From Bacteroidota bacterium (GTDB taxonomy: Bacteria > Bacteroidota > Ignavibacteria > Ignavibacteriales > Ignavibacteriaceae), in NCBI GenBank assembly GCA_021813585.1, contig JAKAJV010000122.1, forward strand, positions 1-64,000: 64,000 bases of DNA, written 5' to 3'. The notes below the pieces were generated by a model. It did not search any database and was not told the DNA's origin. It saw only the letters and a program-made list of their open reading frames with translations. Positions 40,127 to 50,051 of the stretch are shown here, one piece after another; the first letter of the stretch is position 1, and the number at the start of each line of letters is the position of its first letter. The position numbers and the translations under genes are program-made.

Positions 40127-40687
40127 ATGAATGAAGAAGAATTAATAAAGACCGCAAAGAGCGGCGATAAGAAAGCAATGACCGTACTCGTTAAGAACTA
40201 CGAGAAAACGGTATACAACTTTGCTTTTAAAATTTGCCGAGACCCGGAGCGAGCCGAAAATATAATGCAGGAAACTTTCCTCAGCATGATTAAGTCTCTG
40301 CACCAGTTCGACGGCAAGTCTAAGCTTTCCACCTGGCTTTACAGAATTGTTGCTAACCACTGCCTGATGGAAGCTAGAAAGAAGAAGCATGAGTTTGTTT
40401 CAATCGACGATGATGAGAACGGACTTTACGACAGCAGCTACCACGCAGGCTGGGAAGCTATGCCTGTAAATATTATTGAGAATAAAGAACTGAAGGAAAT
40501 ACTCGATGAAGCGATTCAAAAGCTTTCGCCCGAATACAGGGTCGTCTTTTTGCTTAGAGACGTCGAAGGATTTTCTACCGAAGAGACCGGCGAGATGACG
40601 GAGTTATCGGTACCGGCTGTTAAGTCCAGGCTTCACAGGGCAAGAGCTTTTTTAAGGAATGAAATAAATAAGGCGTTTGAAAAATGA
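40127..40687 (+). CDS. ECF-type RNA polymerase sigma factor
   Basis: YNFAFKICRDPERAENIMQETFLSMIKSLHQFDGKSKLSTWLYRIVANHCLMEARKKK; PEYRVVFLLRDVEGFSTEETGEMTELSVPAVKSRLHRARAFL. Confidence 0.95.
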   Translation: MNEEELIKTAKSGDKKAMTVLVKNYEKTVYNFAFKICRDPERAENIMQETFLSMIKSLHQFDGKSKLSTWLYRIVANHCLMEARKKKHEFVSIDDDENGLYDSSYHAGWEAMPVNIIENKELKEILDEAIQKLSPEYRVVFLLRDVEGFSTEETGEMTELSVPAVKSRLHRARAFLRNEINKAFEK

Positions 40688-40923
40688 ATGATGATAAAAA
40701 AATTTGCAAGGAAGTAATGAGCCATATTTGCGATAGCCTCGGCGAGGACCTGGATTCCCCGAAGTGTATCGCGATTAAAAATCATCTTGACGAATGCCCA
40801 GACTGCAGCAACTATTTTAAATCGGTGGAAAAGACGATCGACTTCTACAAGAAGTACAACGTTGAATTGCCTGAAGAAGCTCATAACCGTCTGCTTGATG
40901 TACTCGGATTAAAGGAAGACTAA
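40684..40923 (+). CDS. Zinc-finger (zf-HC2) anti-sigma factor-like protein
   Basis: CKEVMSHICDSLGEDLDSPKCIAIKNHLDECPDCSNYFKSVEKTIDFY; overlaps the sigma stop. Confidence 0.88.
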   Translation: MNDDKKICKEVMSHICDSLGEDLDSPKCIAIKNHLDECPDCSNYFKSVEKTIDFYKKYNVELPEEAHNRLLDVLGLKED

Positions 40924-41305
40924 AAAATTTTTCCTTCCTAAAATATTTCCCCCAAAAATATTTTTAAACATTTCCCCTTATACAATTCTAATACAATAAC
41001 TAAAGATCAGCCGAATACCTACCGCATATTGCCGGCGGTTTGTAAAGTTACAAATCAAAAAATAATACAGAATTAATAAATTAAAATTTACTTTTAAAAA
41101 GTAGTTCCTTAACTTTTAACAAAGGCATTTTCGGAAATAATTAATTCAGAATAAATCTACGGGTGGCTTTTTAATTTCAGATTAAGAAAGAACGGTTTAT
41201 TAAATTCAATTAATTAAATACAAACGTTGGGATCGTCGGAATATATCACCGCCAGGTGGTATTTGTACGATGAAATAATTTAAATTATCTAGAAAGGAGA
41301 ATCAT

Positions 41306-43129
41306 ATGAAAACACGGCTATTTATTTCTTCTCTATTGCTCGTGTTTATTTTCGGGGTATCGGCTTTAACCGTATTCGGTCAAACACCGGCATCGGCAAC
41401 GTGGAATCTTTTTGGTGCAGATTCATTGTCACCTACAACTACGGTAGGAAATATATCCGGTCAAACAGTATCACACGGAGATACTTTAGCTATAAAAGAT
41501 ATGACTGGTTCGGCTCCGAACAGCCCTTTGCCGGGAGTAACTAAATCAATGCGCTGGTATCCAAGTATAAATGGTACTGCCGTTTCGTGGGGAAATGAAA
41601 CAGGAAAAAATGAAAACAGGTGGATTCAATTTGCGGCAACTCCTAAATCAGGTAACTCGTTTAATGTTGATTCCATTTCCATTTGGTTAGGCGCAGGCGG
41701 CACTACTGCACATATTAGAGCAAATTTATATTTTTCAACCGACCCTACATTCGCAACCAGAACGCTTCTTAATCCGGCTGATACAGGGGTGGTTCCGTAT
41801 AGAGATTCGTTACAGCATTATGGTTATCATGTTAATGTTTCTGTTAAAGATGGGCAGTCACTTTATTTTAGGGTATATCCATGGTACGACGGTTCGCCAT
41901 CTACTTCTAAATATGTATTTACTCAGGCTGTATATATTGGTGGGAATACTTCTTCTGCGGTTACTTATCCTAAAGTTTCAATTGGAGTTGCCAGAGGCAT
42001 GGTTAACGATACCGTTACAGTTACCGGCGTTGTTTTCTCTCCCAATTACCAAACGGTCAACAGATCATATTATATATGGGACGGAACCGGCGGACTGGAT
42101 CTATTCAGTTACGGCTTAACTAGCCCAGATTTGAAAATGGGCGACAGTGTTGTTGTAACCGGAAAGATTCTTCTGTATAACGGGCTAACAGAAATTCAAC
42201 CCTTATCAGATGCAAATATTATTTTAGCCGGAAGCAACGCTGCATTGCCTAAGCCCGAAATAATTACAGTCGGTAACTTTAATACCAACGGAGAGAACTA
42301 CGAATCCCATCTTGTTGGCTTTACCAGATTAACAAAACTGAGCGGAACTTGGCCGACTTCCAAATCAAGTGCAACATTAAAACTAACAGACGGTAAGGAT
42401 ACTTTAACAGTTTATATCGATTCGGATATGGGATTAAACAGCAGCCCCGAGCCAACATGGCCGGCCGATGTAATCGGCGTAGGCTCTCAATATGCTTCCA
42501 CCGGTATAGGAGGTTATCAATTACTACCGAGATTTATTACTGACTTTTTGCCTGCAGGAACTGTTCCCGTTGAGCTTACTTCGTTTACCGCAAAGGCTGC
42601 GCAAAAATCCGTAATATTGAGCTGGGAGACGGCTACCGAACTGAACAATTCCGGCTTCAAGGTTGAAAGAAGTGCAGACGCGAAAGCTTTCTACACAATC
42701 GCGTTTGTAAAAGGCAACGGTACTACTACCGAAAAATCAGTCTATACCTTTAGTGATAACAATCTATCGAACGGGAATTATTATTACAGACTGAAGCAGA
42801 TCGATTTTGACGGAACATCGAAGTACAGCAATATAGTTCAGGTTAATGTTAATACTGTGCCATCGGTATTTAGCCTTGGCCAGAATTATCCAAATCCGTT
42901 TAATCCTGAAACAGCAATTGAATTTACTGTTGACAAATCCGGATTCACTACTTTAAAGGTATTTAATTCATTAGGGCAGGAAGTTGCATCCTTATTTAAT
43001 GGACAAGCCGCTCCGGGGCAATCTTACAAAATAGACTTCAATGCGTCGCGCCTGTCGTCCGGAATTTATTTCTATCAGCTTCAACAGGGAAGCAATATAC
43101 AGACTCATAAGATGACGCTGCTTAAATGA
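41306..43129 (+). CDS. Secreted OB-fold-containing protein with type IX sorting domain
   Basis: Signal peptide; VARGMVNDTVTVTGVVFSPNYQ...LKMGDSVVVTGKILLYNGLTEIQPLSD; SLGQNYPNPFNPETAIEF...GIYFYQL..HKMTLLK. RBS AAAGGAG upstream. Confidence 0.88.
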   Translation: MKTRLFISSLLLVFIFGVSALTVFGQTPASATWNLFGADSLSPTTTVGNISGQTVSHGDTLAIKDMTGSAPNSPLPGVTKSMRWYPSINGTAVSWGNETGKNENRWIQFAATPKSGNSFNVDSISIWLGAGGTTAHIRANLYFSTDPTFATRTLLNPADTGVVPYRDSLQHYGYHVNVSVKDGQSLYFRVYPWYDGSPSTSKYVFTQAVYIGGNTSSAVTYPKVSIGVARGMVNDTVTVTGVVFSPNYQTVNRSYYIWDGTGGLDLFSYGLTSPDLKMGDSVVVTGKILLYNGLTEIQPLSDANIILAGSNAALPKPEIITVGNFNTNGENYESHLVGFTRLTKLSGTWPTSKSSATLKLTDGKDTLTVYIDSDMGLNSSPEPTWPADVIGVGSQYASTGIGGYQLLPRFITDFLPAGTVPVELTSFTAKAAQKSVILSWETATELNNSGFKVERSADAKAFYTIAFVKGNGTTTEKSVYTFSDNNLSNGNYYYRLKQIDFDGTSKYSNIVQVNVNTVPSVFSLGQNYPNPFNPETAIEFTVDKSGFTTLKVFNSLGQEVASLFNGQAAPGQSYKIDFNASRLSSGIYFYQLQQGSNIQTHKMTLLK

Positions 43130-43193
43130 TTTTTACATGAAGAAAGAGACTCATAAATACTTGTTAAGCTTTCTTCTATAGAAATGGAAAAGT

Positions 43194-43422
43194 GGAGTAT
43201 TGGATTCCTGCTTGCGTAAATCTAAGAGATTATCTCTCAGACTTGCCTGCGGCAGTCAGGTTCTGGATACTCGATACTGGATAAGAAATCGAGTATCCAG
43301 AATCCAGCATCGAGTATCCAGAATCCAGCATCGAGTATCCAGAATCCAGCATCGAGTATCCAGTATCGAGTATCTTTGGCTGGAGTAATGGGATTTTATC
43401 AATAAATCCTAGCACTCCATTC
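43194..43422. repeat. Composite intergenic array; inner 7-mer array 43266-43374 contains three 21-bp tandem units GAGTATCCAGAATCCAGCATC
   Basis: GATACTC GATACTG GATAAGAAATC (GAGTATC CAGAATC CAGCATC)x3 GAGTATC CAGTATC GAGTATC; flanks shared with 17901-18090 (AAATCTAAGAG.TTATCTCTCAG; CTTTGGCTGGAGTAATGG). Confidence 0.85.
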
Positions 43423-43458
43423 TATAATTGGGTTATTGACATTAGCAGTTATTTATTA

Positions 43459-43603
43459 ACTCATGTTACGCAAAATTATAAAGCTTGAGTGTCATACCCG
43501 CGAAAGCGGGTATCCAAGATGCGAAAATGTGATAAAAAATGGATTCCCACTTTCGTGGGAATGACAATGCAGACATCAAAATGTATTCCTGCGTAACACG
43601 AGT
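43459..43603 (+). mobile_element. MITE-like 145-bp palindromic element, copy A
   Basis: Termini ACTCATGTTACGCA...TGCGTAACACGAGT, bordered by TA on both sides; two internal hairpins (CCCGCGAAAGCGGG and ATTCCCACTTTCGTGGGAAT). Confidence 0.85.
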
Positions 43604-43624
43604 TATTAAATATGTTTTGAAATT

Positions 43625-44395
43625 TTAATTCGATAGCTTTTCCAGTCTATTTCTGGATTTGATGATGGCATACTTGTCTCTAAAATTTCTTACGGGCATA
43701 TTAAGAATTTTTTTCAGCAAAACAACTTCATTCTTTTCGTCTCCCATGCTTCTGTAAGTTTTAGACAGCTGGTAGTCAGCGATAATTAGTTGCGGGTCTA
43801 TTGACAGCGCCTTGCGGAACATCTGGATGGATTGCTGGAAAGTACCTTCCGGTACGCCGCCGTAAAAAGTCTTTGCAAAAATTTTTTCATACCAGTTCAG
43901 CTTGGCGGCTTCGCGGTAATAAATGCCGAGAATTATATAAGGGAAGTAATTGTTAGGATTTAATTTTATTGCTTTCAAGGAATTCATCCTAACCTGGTCT
44001 GCATACTTTATTTTCTCTTTGTTGCCCGTGAACATTGCGATGTTCCCGTACGAAAGAGCTAAGTAAGTATATGAGAGTGCGCTGTCCGGGAAATTTTTCT
44101 GAAGAAGCATGGCATGACGGATTGCCTTATCGATGTAAATTTTAGCCTCGTCTCTTTTCTTTAAATCAAGACATTCCTCTCCTGCATCGTTCAATGCAAG
44201 TGTATATTTGGATAAAGTCTCGTAACTTTCCGGCGAGCTTTCGTAGGCCTTGGCATAGTAAACCACTGCGTTAAAATTATCGAACTTGGCGTGATATTCA
44301 TCTCCCTCTTTAAGATAATCTTTCTCAGCTTGCGCATGCAGCATAGATAATGATAAAATAATTTGGGCCGCTATCAATATAAATTTTAACTTCAT
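43625..44395 (-). CDS. TPR-containing exported protein
   Basis: Signal peptide; AVVYYAKAYESSPESYETLSKYTLALNDAG and other TPR-like helices. Confidence 0.75.
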   Translation of the reverse strand: MKLKFILIAAQIILSLSMLHAQAEKDYLKEGDEYHAKFDNFNAVVYYAKAYESSPESYETLSKYTLALNDAGEECLDLKKRDEAKIYIDKAIRHAMLLQKNFPDSALSYTYLALSYGNIAMFTGNKEKIKYADQVRMNSLKAIKLNPNNYFPYIILGIYYREAAKLNWYEKIFAKTFYGGVPEGTFQQSIQMFRKALSIDPQLIIADYQLSKTYRSMGDEKNEVVLLKKILNMPVRNFRDKYAIIKSRNRLEKLSN

Positions 44396-44567
44396 AAATA
44401 ATTTTCCAACTTCCTATAATCTGAATGCAGCAATTCTTCTGCGAAACACTCTTTTAATAATAATAAAAAGGAGAAATTAAATTTTTGTTTTTCAGCAAGT
44501 AGGATACGGTAAAATGAACAGATGCCTTTTCCTAGTTACATAACGGGAATAAAAAATTATTGCGGCT

Positions 44568-45098
44568 TTATTTATTTGTCTGCCTAGAGCTTAATGTATC
44601 CGGAGCGGGAGTTGTGCTTCCTCCGTCGAGAACATATTTCCATGAGCCGTCCTTCTGCTTTTTCCAAATAGTAACGTAATTCCCGTAGCTTGAAGATTTT
44701 TTACCGTCTTTATCTACCGAGTTATATTCCCATCTGCCGAATGTAAATCCCAGGCTGCCGTCCAGCGAAGCTTCGGCTTTCAGCGGTTCCCATTTAAGTG
44801 GGGTTTTATCCGACTGGTGATTTAAATAATGCTTAATCAGCCCGCTCTTGCCGATTATCGGGAATTGCTGTTGTCTAAGGAGAATAACGCTGTCGTCGGC
44901 AAAATCTATAAAAGCCTGCCCCGTTCCTCTTTCTACGGATGCTTTGTAAAAATCTTTGTCTGCCTGAATGAGAGCTTGGTTGTTGTGTTCTATTAAAACG
45001 GCTTGGCTATTTTTACCGCTCTCGGTTGCATTCCTGGTAATTATAACCGCGGCAATAATAACGGCAATTACAATTAAGTACTTTAACGCCCTGCTCAT
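44568..45098 (-). CDS. SnoaL/DUF4440-like (NTF2 fold) exported protein
   Basis: ADKDFYKASVERGTGQAFIDFADDSVILL...WEPLKAEASLDGSLGFTFGRWEY...GNYVTIWKKQKDGSWKYVLDGG. Confidence 0.82.
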   Translation of the reverse strand: MSRALKYLIVIAVIIAAVIITRNATESGKNSQAVLIEHNNQALIQADKDFYKASVERGTGQAFIDFADDSVILLRQQQFPIIGKSGLIKHYLNHQSDKTPLKWEPLKAEASLDGSLGFTFGRWEYNSVDKDGKKSSSYGNYVTIWKKQKDGSWKYVLDGGSTTPAPDTLSSRQTNK

Positions 45099-45235
45099 AC
45101 ATACCTCCTTCCGGATTGTAATTATTTTGAGCTTAAGCTAAGTGTCGGTAAAAAGTATGATAAGATCTGAATATAAAATTTACCGGATAGACAACTAAAA
45201 AATTTTAAGCCGCCAATCCGGAATAAAATTAATTT

Positions 45236-46921
45236 CTAAAATTCATCAGTAACACAGCCTTCCGTAGCCGAAGAAACATTTTTTATATATTTATAAAGAA
45301 TGCCGCTTGTAGCTTTGAACGGCGGCTGTTTCCAATTCTTACGGCGCTGCGCCAGGGCGCTCTCAGATACATCAATATTTAATGTGTTCTTCTCGGCATC
45401 AATCGTAATTATGTCTCCGTTTTCGATCAATGCGAGGTTGCCTCCTACCTGGGCTTCCGGTGTTATGTGTCCGACAACGAAGCCGTGAGTTCCGCCGGAG
45501 AATCTGCCGTCGGTTATTAATGCTACGCTCTTGCCCAAACCTGCACCCATTATTGCGGCTGTTATTTCAAGCATCTCCCTCATGCCCGGTCCGCCTTTCG
45601 GTCCCTCGTAGCGTATAACAATTACATCCCCTGCCTTAATTTCTTTTTCTTCTATAGCCTTAAGAGTTTCTTCTTCTGAGTTGTAAACTTTAGCCGGGCC
45701 GGAAAACTTTAATCCTTCTTTGCCGGTAATTTTTGCTATCGCGCCTTCCCCGGCAATATTTCCGTAAAGCACTTGAAGATGGCCCGTCTTCTTTATCGGA
45801 TTGCTTAAAGGGAAAATAATTTTCTGGCCTTCCTTTAAGTCCGGGGCAGCTTCAATATTTTCGCCTAAGGTCTTTCCGGTAACTGTTAGGCAACTGCCGT
45901 CCAGCATGCCTTCTTTTAATAATAGCTTTTGAACAGCGGGCACACCGCCGATTTCATAAAGGTCTTCCATTACAAACTTGCCGCTCGGCTTTAAATCCGC
46001 AATGTAAGGTGTTCGGTCGGAAATATCCTGGAAATCTTTTAGAGTAAGCTTAACGCCTGCTGCCTTTGCCATTGCAACAAGATGAAGCGCGGCGTTGGTA
46101 GAGCCGCCTAGAGCTATTACAACCGTTATTGCATTTTCGAACGCTTTTTTAGTCATAATATCCCGCGGTTTTAAATCCATCTCCATCAAATTCAAAATAG
46201 CTTTGCCTGAGTCATAGCATTCCTTTGCTTTTTGGTCGCTGTTAGCCGGGCAGGAAGAACTGAAGGGCAGGCTCATTCCGAGAGTTTCTATTGCGGAGGC
46301 CATCGTGTTTGCAGTGTACATTCCGCCGCAGGCCCCTGCGCCCGGGCATGCATGGTGAAGAACGTTCTCAAGATCCTGCTCGTTAAATTCTTTGGAAAGA
46401 TATTGGCCGTAAGCCTCGAAAGCGGAAACGATGTCTAGCTTTTTACCGTTGAAAAATCCGGCTCTGATTGTCCCGCCGTAAACCATAAGGCTGGGCCTGT
46501 TAAGCCGCGCCATTGCCATTACCGAGCCGGGCATATTTTTATCGCACCCCGGTATAGCGATAAGCGAATCATACCATTGTGCACCCATAACGGTTTCAAT
46601 TGAGTCGGCGATAATGTCCCTAGAGGGAAGCGAGTACTTCATCCCTTCGGTGCCCATTGCGATGCCGTCGCTTACTCCGATTGTATGGAAGATTAACCCG
46701 ATTATCCCCGAGTCTGTTACTCCTTTCTTAACCAGCTTTGCAAGGTCGTTAAGATGCATGTTGCAGGTATTTCCTTCCCATCCCATGCTAGCAATGCCCA
46801 CCTGCGGCTTTTTAAAATCATCGTCTGTTAAGCCGATTCCGTGCAGCATAGCCTGGGAGCCGACCTGCGACTGTGTTTGAGTTAATCTTCTGCTGTATTT
46901 ATTCAAGCCTTCTTTCATCAT
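45236..46921 (-). CDS. ilvD: Dihydroxy-acid dehydratase
   Basis: [79 protein letters not shown]. Confidence 0.96.
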   Translation of the reverse strand: MMKEGLNKYSRRLTQTQSQVGSQAMLHGIGLTDDDFKKPQVGIASMGWEGNTCNMHLNDLAKLVKKGVTDSGIIGLIFHTIGVSDGIAMGTEGMKYSLPSRDIIADSIETVMGAQWYDSLIAIPGCDKNMPGSVMAMARLNRPSLMVYGGTIRAGFFNGKKLDIVSAFEAYGQYLSKEFNEQDLENVLHHACPGAGACGGMYTANTMASAIETLGMSLPFSSSCPANSDQKAKECYDSGKAILNLMEMDLKPRDIMTKKAFENAITVVIALGGSTNAALHLVAMAKAAGVKLTLKDFQDISDRTPYIADLKPSGKFVMEDLYEIGGVPAVQKLLLKEGMLDGSCLTVTGKTLGENIEAAPDLKEGQKIIFPLSNPIKKTGHLQVLYGNIAGEGAIAKITGKEGLKFSGPAKVYNSEEETLKAIEEKEIKAGDVIVIRYEGPKGGPGMREMLEITAAIMGAGLGKSVALITDGRFSGGTHGFVVGHITPEAQVGGNLALIENGDIITIDAEKNTLNIDVSESALAQRRKNWKQPPFKATSGILYKYIKNVSSATEGCVTDEF

Positions 46922-46971
46922 TTCCTCTAAAAATTTTTAAACTACCTTTTTTAAACTACTTACTTTGTACT

Positions 46972-47043
46972 CCTTGATCTTAAACTTGAACTTGAACTGA
47001 CAGAGAAGTTTAAGTTCAAGTGTAAGTTCAAGATCAAGTTTTT
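46972..47043. repeat. Hexameric inverted array
   Basis: CCTTGATCTTAAACTTGAACTTGAACT GACAGAGA AGTTTAAGTTCAAGTGTAAGTTCAAGATCAAG. Confidence 0.8.
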
Positions 47044-47159
47044 AAGTGTATATTTTTTTAGGTTCAAATGTACGAAATATAAAAAAATATTGACAGGGAA
47101 CTTTTAAAAAGTTTCGGCAGAATAAGCACGCTCTCTTATTGGTGCCGGAGGCAATAGGA

Positions 47160-47792
47160 TTAATTGTTAACCAGCTTTTTAACTATGCCGCCTATTATCG
47201 ATTGAGATTTTTCTTTTACCTCGTGATAAATAATTTCCGATTTCTTTAAGAATTCCTGCGCAGTAATTTTATTTGTCAGGCCGGAACAATTTATCGCCAC
47301 ATTTAAGAAAGCTCCTTCTGCAGCCGCGGCCGAAAGCGATATTGCTACACCCGCATCGGATAGGGAATTCTGGTTCCCTTTCTCCGCAACCTCCTTTAGC
47401 AACGGCATAAGCTGATTGCATTTAATTATAACTTCCTCGGGTATAAATGCGGCTTCCAGCGTGGCCTTTTCAATTGCCGATTTTCTAAAGGCAATCTGCG
47501 CTTCGCTCTCTTTCGGCAGCTTAAATGCGTCCATAACCCGGTCGAAGGCCTCATTGTCTTTTTCGGCGAGCACCAGGAATTCTTTTTTTAGATTTTCAAA
47601 TCTTACAAGCAAGCCCTTAGCCTCCGGCTCAAATTCCAGGTATTTTTTCTTCCCGATAGTAAGGTTGCATACCATTTGTCCAAGCGACGATGCTACAGCG
47701 CCGCATAATGCCGCCACGTTGCCGCCGCCCGGTGTAGGCGAGTTTGACGACAATTCTTCCAGATATGATTTTATTGTTTTCTGCAGGTTCAT
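47160..47792 (-). CDS. Formiminotetrahydrofolate cyclodeaminase family protein
   Basis: SPTPGGGNVAALCGAVASSLGQMVCNLTIGKKKY...LAEKDNEAFDRVMDAFKLPK. Confidence 0.93.
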   Translation of the reverse strand: MNLQKTIKSYLEELSSNSPTPGGGNVAALCGAVASSLGQMVCNLTIGKKKYLEFEPEAKGLLVRFENLKKEFLVLAEKDNEAFDRVMDAFKLPKESEAQIAFRKSAIEKATLEAAFIPEEVIIKCNQLMPLLKEVAEKGNQNSLSDAGVAISLSAAAAEGAFLNVAINCSGLTNKITAQEFLKKSEIIYHEVKEKSQSIIGGIVKKLVNN

Positions 47793-47838
47793 ATAAGTTA
47801 AGTTTAATTTAGTTAGAAAAATTTCAATTCAATTAATA

Positions 47839-47983
47839 ACTCATGTTACGCAGGAATACATTTTGATGTCCGCATTGTCATTCCCACGAAAGTGGGAATC
47901 CATTTTTTATCATATTTTCGCATCTTGGATACCCGCTTTCGCGGGTATGACACTCAAGCTTTATAATTTTGCGTAACATGAGT
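47839..47983 (-). mobile_element. MITE-like 145-bp palindromic element, copy B (inverted relative to A)
   Basis: Termini ACTCATGTTACGCA...TGCGTAACATGAGT perfect; TA on both sides; reverse complement of copy A with 3 mismatches by eye. Confidence 0.88.
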
Positions 47984-48061
47984 TAATAATATTTTGCCGG
48001 ATAAGCCGGCTATGCGCCGGATTGTGCCGGTATGCGAAAAATATTAATCACAGCCGAACAA

Positions 48062-49078
48062 TCAAATCATGTAATCTATTATCTTCTCGTTCTTGTGAAA
48101 AGGATTCAGATCGTATAAACCGAGTTTTTCAATTGCCAGGTCTACTAGCGATTTTTCATCCAGCTTTTTCCCATCGGAATAAAATTTACCCGCATCCAAA
48201 AGCGCCTGCAGCGGAACAAGACCGACGATCTCGCTTCCGGTAACTTCAATACCCAGCATTTGAGCTTCTTTTTTTACTTCTTCAAAAGCAATATGAATTG
48301 GAGTAACGTTATAGTTGGTTAGGTTCATTGAGACCTGGGTTATTTTATATTTATCGAGTGAGACCCCCATGCCTTTAACGCATTTAAGCTTGCCCGGCTG
48401 TTTAACCGTCTCGCCGTTAATCTTTATAATCTTTCCGTTTTCATCCCGCTTTGCTCTTCCGGATTCGCGCAGTACCTCGGCAATTTCTTTTGCGTATTTC
48501 ACATCTTCGGCGTTGAGATTAATGTTATATGCAATTAAGAAGAATCTGGCGCCGGCAACAATTGCGCCCAGCTTCGGGTTGAATTTATTCGGTCCAAAAT
48601 CCGGCTGCCAGTCCGGGTCTTTCAGCTTCTGCTCAAGACCTTCGTACTCCCCCTTCCTAATGTCGGAAAGGTTTTTCCGCTCCGCCCGCCTTGCCGCAAA
48701 TTCGTATAAATAGACAGGCACATTCAAATACTCCGAAATCTGCTCGGCATAAGCTTCCGAAATTTTTACGCATTCTTCCATGGTTGCATTTTTAACCGGG
48801 ACAAACGGAACCACATCGATTGCGCCTATCCTCGGGTGCTCACCCTTATGTTCTCTCATATCTATGTTTGCAGCGGCACACTTGCTTATGGCTACAGCGC
48901 CATCAAGAATTCCTGCCTCATCCCCGGCTAGAGTTACAACCACCCTGTTGTAATCTGCATCCGGCTCTATGCTAAGCAGCTTGCATCCTTTTATTCCCGC
49001 AAGTGATTCTTTAATCTGCAGAAATGTTTCCTCTCTCTTGCCCTCGCTAAAATTCGGTACGCATTCTATTATTTTCAT
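48062..49078 (-). CDS. ftcD: Glutamate formimidoyltransferase
   Basis: MKIIECVPNFSEGKREETFLQI; HKGEHPRIGAIDVVPFVPV; KFNPKLGAIVAGARFFLIAYNINL. Confidence 0.95.
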   Translation of the reverse strand: MKIIECVPNFSEGKREETFLQIKESLAGIKGCKLLSIEPDADYNRVVVTLAGDEAGILDGAVAISKCAAANIDMREHKGEHPRIGAIDVVPFVPVKNATMEECVKISEAYAEQISEYLNVPVYLYEFAARRAERKNLSDIRKGEYEGLEQKLKDPDWQPDFGPNKFNPKLGAIVAGARFFLIAYNINLNAEDVKYAKEIAEVLRESGRAKRDENGKIIKINGETVKQPGKLKCVKGMGVSLDKYKITQVSMNLTNYNVTPIHIAFEEVKKEAQMLGIEVTGSEIVGLVPLQALLDAGKFYSDGKKLDEKSLVDLAIEKLGLYDLNPFHKNEKIIDYMI

Positions 49079-49268
49079 CAGTTAACCTTATTTGCATTTG
49101 GAATTTGAATACACATTAATAATATACATTGAGTAAAGTATATTTTCAAAATGTAGATGAATAAAAAGATAGTTATACGCCGAGTTTACTTCTTGCCGGA
49201 ATAATGTATTAATACTGCATTATGTTCCGTCTTCCATTTTCCGTCTCCCGTTTCCCATCTCAAATCAT

Positions 49269-50030
49269 CTACACAATTTTAAAACTAAAAGATTTTCTTA
49301 TCCATTCACCGGTACCCGAGTTAAGCGTCTTTTCCATAAAGGAAACTTCGCCTGCCCTGTCGATAAACAGTACGGTAGACGACCTTGTACCGTAAAAGGG
49401 AGTTGATACGAATACCGGGGAAACCGCCCTTTCAATTTCCAGCCCGACACCCGTATCGGGCAAAAGATCATCCGGGGGAATTGAGTTATCGGATAAGATT
49501 TCGAATAAATCTTCTGCTGAAATATCGGAGTTTTTTAAAATGCCTGTAAAAGACTTTTTGCTTTTCTCAACTTTTGGCCAGGGAGTGTCTAGCAGGTGAT
49601 TGCTTAACCCGTATATGCCCGGTGTAAGCGAGATATGTTTTTTAGATTTATTTGAGAAATAATTTGCGCCTTCCTTGTCGATATATATTAGGTTGTAACC
49701 GTTATAAAGGTCTGCTGTTTCTATTAGGCGTTTTGTAAAATCCATGGAGGTAAGTTCTGTGTTTAAAAAGCCGGCAACCAAGTCTCCTCTGCTAGGCGCA
49801 TCGGTTTTTAGTTTTTCTTTATCCCGGTAGTTGGTAATTGCAGCAAACCGGCCGGAGCGTGTAATTCCCAGCCAGGTTCCGCCGCCCTGCAAATCCTTAC
49901 CAGCTAGGGTACTGTTACCTTCCCAGAATTGAGCAGGCATAGCGGGTCTGTTATAAAATTCATCTCTATTGGCCGCAATGATTAATTTATACGTAGGATG
50001 ATTCTCATATGAAATTAATAAAAGGCACAT
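49269..50030 (-). CDS. NRDE (TANGO2-like) family protein
   Basis: MCLLLISYENHPTYKLIIAANRDEFYNRPAMPAQFW...LAGKDLQGGGTWLGITRSGRFAAITNYR. Confidence 0.95.
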   Translation of the reverse strand: MCLLLISYENHPTYKLIIAANRDEFYNRPAMPAQFWEGNSTLAGKDLQGGGTWLGITRSGRFAAITNYRDKEKLKTDAPSRGDLVAGFLNTELTSMDFTKRLIETADLYNGYNLIYIDKEGANYFSNKSKKHISLTPGIYGLSNHLLDTPWPKVEKSKKSFTGILKNSDISAEDLFEILSDNSIPPDDLLPDTGVGLEIERAVSPVFVSTPFYGTRSSTVLFIDRAGEVSFMEKTLNSGTGEWIRKSFSFKIV

Positions 50031-50051
50031 ATAAATCGGTTAAAATATTTT

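Noticed and set aside
43266-43374. CRISPR-like short tandem array
   Set aside because: Units are contiguous 7/21-mers with no unique spacers, and no cas genes are present.
15291-47043. Hexamer (AACTTR) arrays as CRISPR or coding repeats
   Set aside because: No spacers, no open coding context; they are inverted arrays in intergenic DNA.
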